Below are positions 63,392-64,000 of a stretch of 64,000 nt of DNA, one piece after another; positions within the stretch are counted from its first letter, which is position 1, and the number at the start of each line of letters is the position of its first letter. The position numbers were made by a program, and so were the translations under genes. Under the pieces are notes generated by a model, which was not told the origin of the DNA, ran no database searches, and saw nothing but the letters and a program-made list of their open reading frames with translations. The DNA lies in assembly GCF_024721175.1 (NCBI RefSeq), contig NZ_CP099399.1, forward strand, positions 4,196,501 through 4,260,500, read 5' to 3'. The DNA is from Rhizobium sp. Pop5 (GTDB lineage: Bacteria > Pseudomonadota > Alphaproteobacteria > Rhizobiales > Rhizobiaceae).

Positions 63392-63934
63392 TCACTCGTC
63401 CTCCAGCCGTCGCTCGAACAGCATCACGTCGTGCGTCATGCCGTTGGCGTCGATGAAATGCGCTTCGAGAACACCCACCTCGCGATAGCCGAGCGATAGA
63501 TGCAGCCCGATGGAGGCGGCGTTGCCGATGTCGATTTCGGCCATCAGCTTGCGAAGGCCGAGCACACGGCAAGCATGGAGCCCAAGCTCGACAAGCGCCG
63601 CGCGTCCGAGCCCCAGGCCGCGTGCCTCCTCCGCCAGGACGATGCCGCCGTAGCCGAACGCGTTCCGGTGATGGACTTGGGCAATCTGCACATAACCGGC
63701 AGCCTTGCCGCCGTCCCGATTTTCGACAATGAGAAATGCTCCGCCTGCCTCGGTGCGCCGCCGTTCGATCCAGGCGTCGAGCGCCGCATCGTCGACCGCA
63801 TCAGGCACCGTCAACAGGAGCGACTGGAGCGCGCTGTCGCGCCGGAGCGAAAAGAGCAGCGGCCGGTCGCCATCCGTTACTGGGCGCAGTCGGACCGACG
63901 CCTGACACGGAGCATGGCGATGGTTCTCCATCAT
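63392..63934 (-). CDS. GNAT family N-acetyltransferase
   Basis: A 180-residue acetyltransferase with the GNAT fold: VRLRPVTDGDRPLLFSLRRD at the start, the acetyl-CoA loop EEARGLGLGRAALVE (RxxGxG variant) near residue 107, and NAASIGLHLSLGYREVG. It resembles RimJ/PseH-like sugar-amine acetyltransferases. The start at 63934 overlaps the stop of the next gene upstream by ATGA; ATG 63931 is also possible. Confidence 0.85.
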   Translation of the reverse strand: MMENHRHAPCQASVRLRPVTDGDRPLLFSLRRDSALQSLLLTVPDAVDDAALDAWIERRRTEAGGAFLIVENRDGGKAAGYVQIAQVHHRNAFGYGGIVLAEEARGLGLGRAALVELGLHACRVLGLRKLMAEIDIGNAASIGLHLSLGYREVGVLEAHFIDANGMTHDVMLFERRLEDE

Positions 63935-64000
63935 CCCCGGACACACCTGATGTAACCGCCCGGCGAGCTGGAAAGCACCAGCTTGCCGTTCAGTACTTCG
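63931..64000 (-). CDS. C-terminal end of an unidentified gene (partial)
   Basis: The minus strand is open from the right edge and ends KLVLSSSPGGYIRCVRG followed by TGA at 63931-63933. The stop overlaps the GNAT start as ATGA, so it belongs to the same operon. Too little is visible to name the product. Confidence 0.6.
   Translation of the reverse strand, partial: EVLNGKLVLSSSPGGYIRCVRG

Noticed and set aside
1..64000. CRISPR arrays, intact insertion sequences or prophage
   Set aside because: No regularly spaced direct repeats, transposase genes or phage structural genes were seen on either strand.

Overview
The window is about 64 kb of high-G+C alphaproteobacterial chromosome. Gene order and protein style (Rhizobiales-type yej transporter, nicotinate phosphoribosyltransferase, a complete tad/cpa pilus locus, EPS genes and a RIME-like palindromic repeat) point to Rhizobium, probably of the R. 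etli / R. leguminosarum group. No rRNA, CRISPR array, prophage or intact insertion sequence was seen. There is one tRNA gene, tRNA-Ser(GGA).

Layout. (1) 1-4.1 kb, minus strand: a partial MsbA-like ABC exporter, glk, mgsA and a MepA-type murein endopeptidase. (2) 4.3-13.4 kb: yejABEF peptide-type ABC importer, a 2-hydroxyacid dehydrogenase, a small membrane protein, a strong terminator, pncB and two small conserved-type proteins. (3) 13.9-16.5 kb: a small accessory patch ending at the 3' side of tRNA-Ser. It holds a truncated DsbA-like gene, a paired SMR efflux system, a frameshifted nucleoside deaminase, a MarR regulator and what looks like the tail of a large serine recombinase. (4) 16.7-28.9 kb: a nucleoside uptake and salvage region. 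A BMP-family binding protein, ABC ATPase and two permeases run into cdd, purine nucleoside phosphorylase, deoC and deoA on the plus strand. They face deoB, add and upp on the minus strand. (5) 29.0-41.6 kb: tad/cpa Flp pilus locus: two TadE-like pseudopilins and a stand-alone CpaC-N-like protein (minus), pilA, cpaA, cpaB, a frameshifted cpaC, cpaD, cpaE, cpaF, tadB, tadC, then a LysE exporter and tadD (minus).

(6) 41.8-50.4 kb: leucyl aminopeptidase, MarR regulator and NlpC/P60 hydrolase on plus. On minus are an oligopeptide-type ABC importer lacking its ATPases, a LysR regulator, a DmpA-type P1 peptidase and a small protein. (7) 50.9-54.8 kb: a 975-residue kinase / M23-like / class III aminotransferase fusion and purU. 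(8) 55.1-60.6 kb: exopolysaccharide genes: acyltransferase, polymerase-like membrane protein and GH5 glycosidase on minus; a Wzz/GumC-like protein and a small secreted protein on plus. (9) 60.7-64 kb: a tightly overlapped minus-strand set (partial gene, GNAT, WbqC-like, PhyH-type dioxygenase, zinc-ribbon methyltransferase) that looks like surface-sugar modification.

How they work together. Region 4 takes up nucleosides, splits them to bases and pentose phosphates, and feeds deoxyribose phosphate into central metabolism. Region 5 builds and secretes a Flp pilus. A TTAA-N7-TTAA site before cpaB suggests CtrA control. Two single-base frameshifts (cpaC and the deaminase) are the most consequential anomalies. 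The most unusual protein is the 975-residue fusion, whose end domains match two consecutive steps of hydroxylysine breakdown. All calls are from reading the sequence; no database search was possible.
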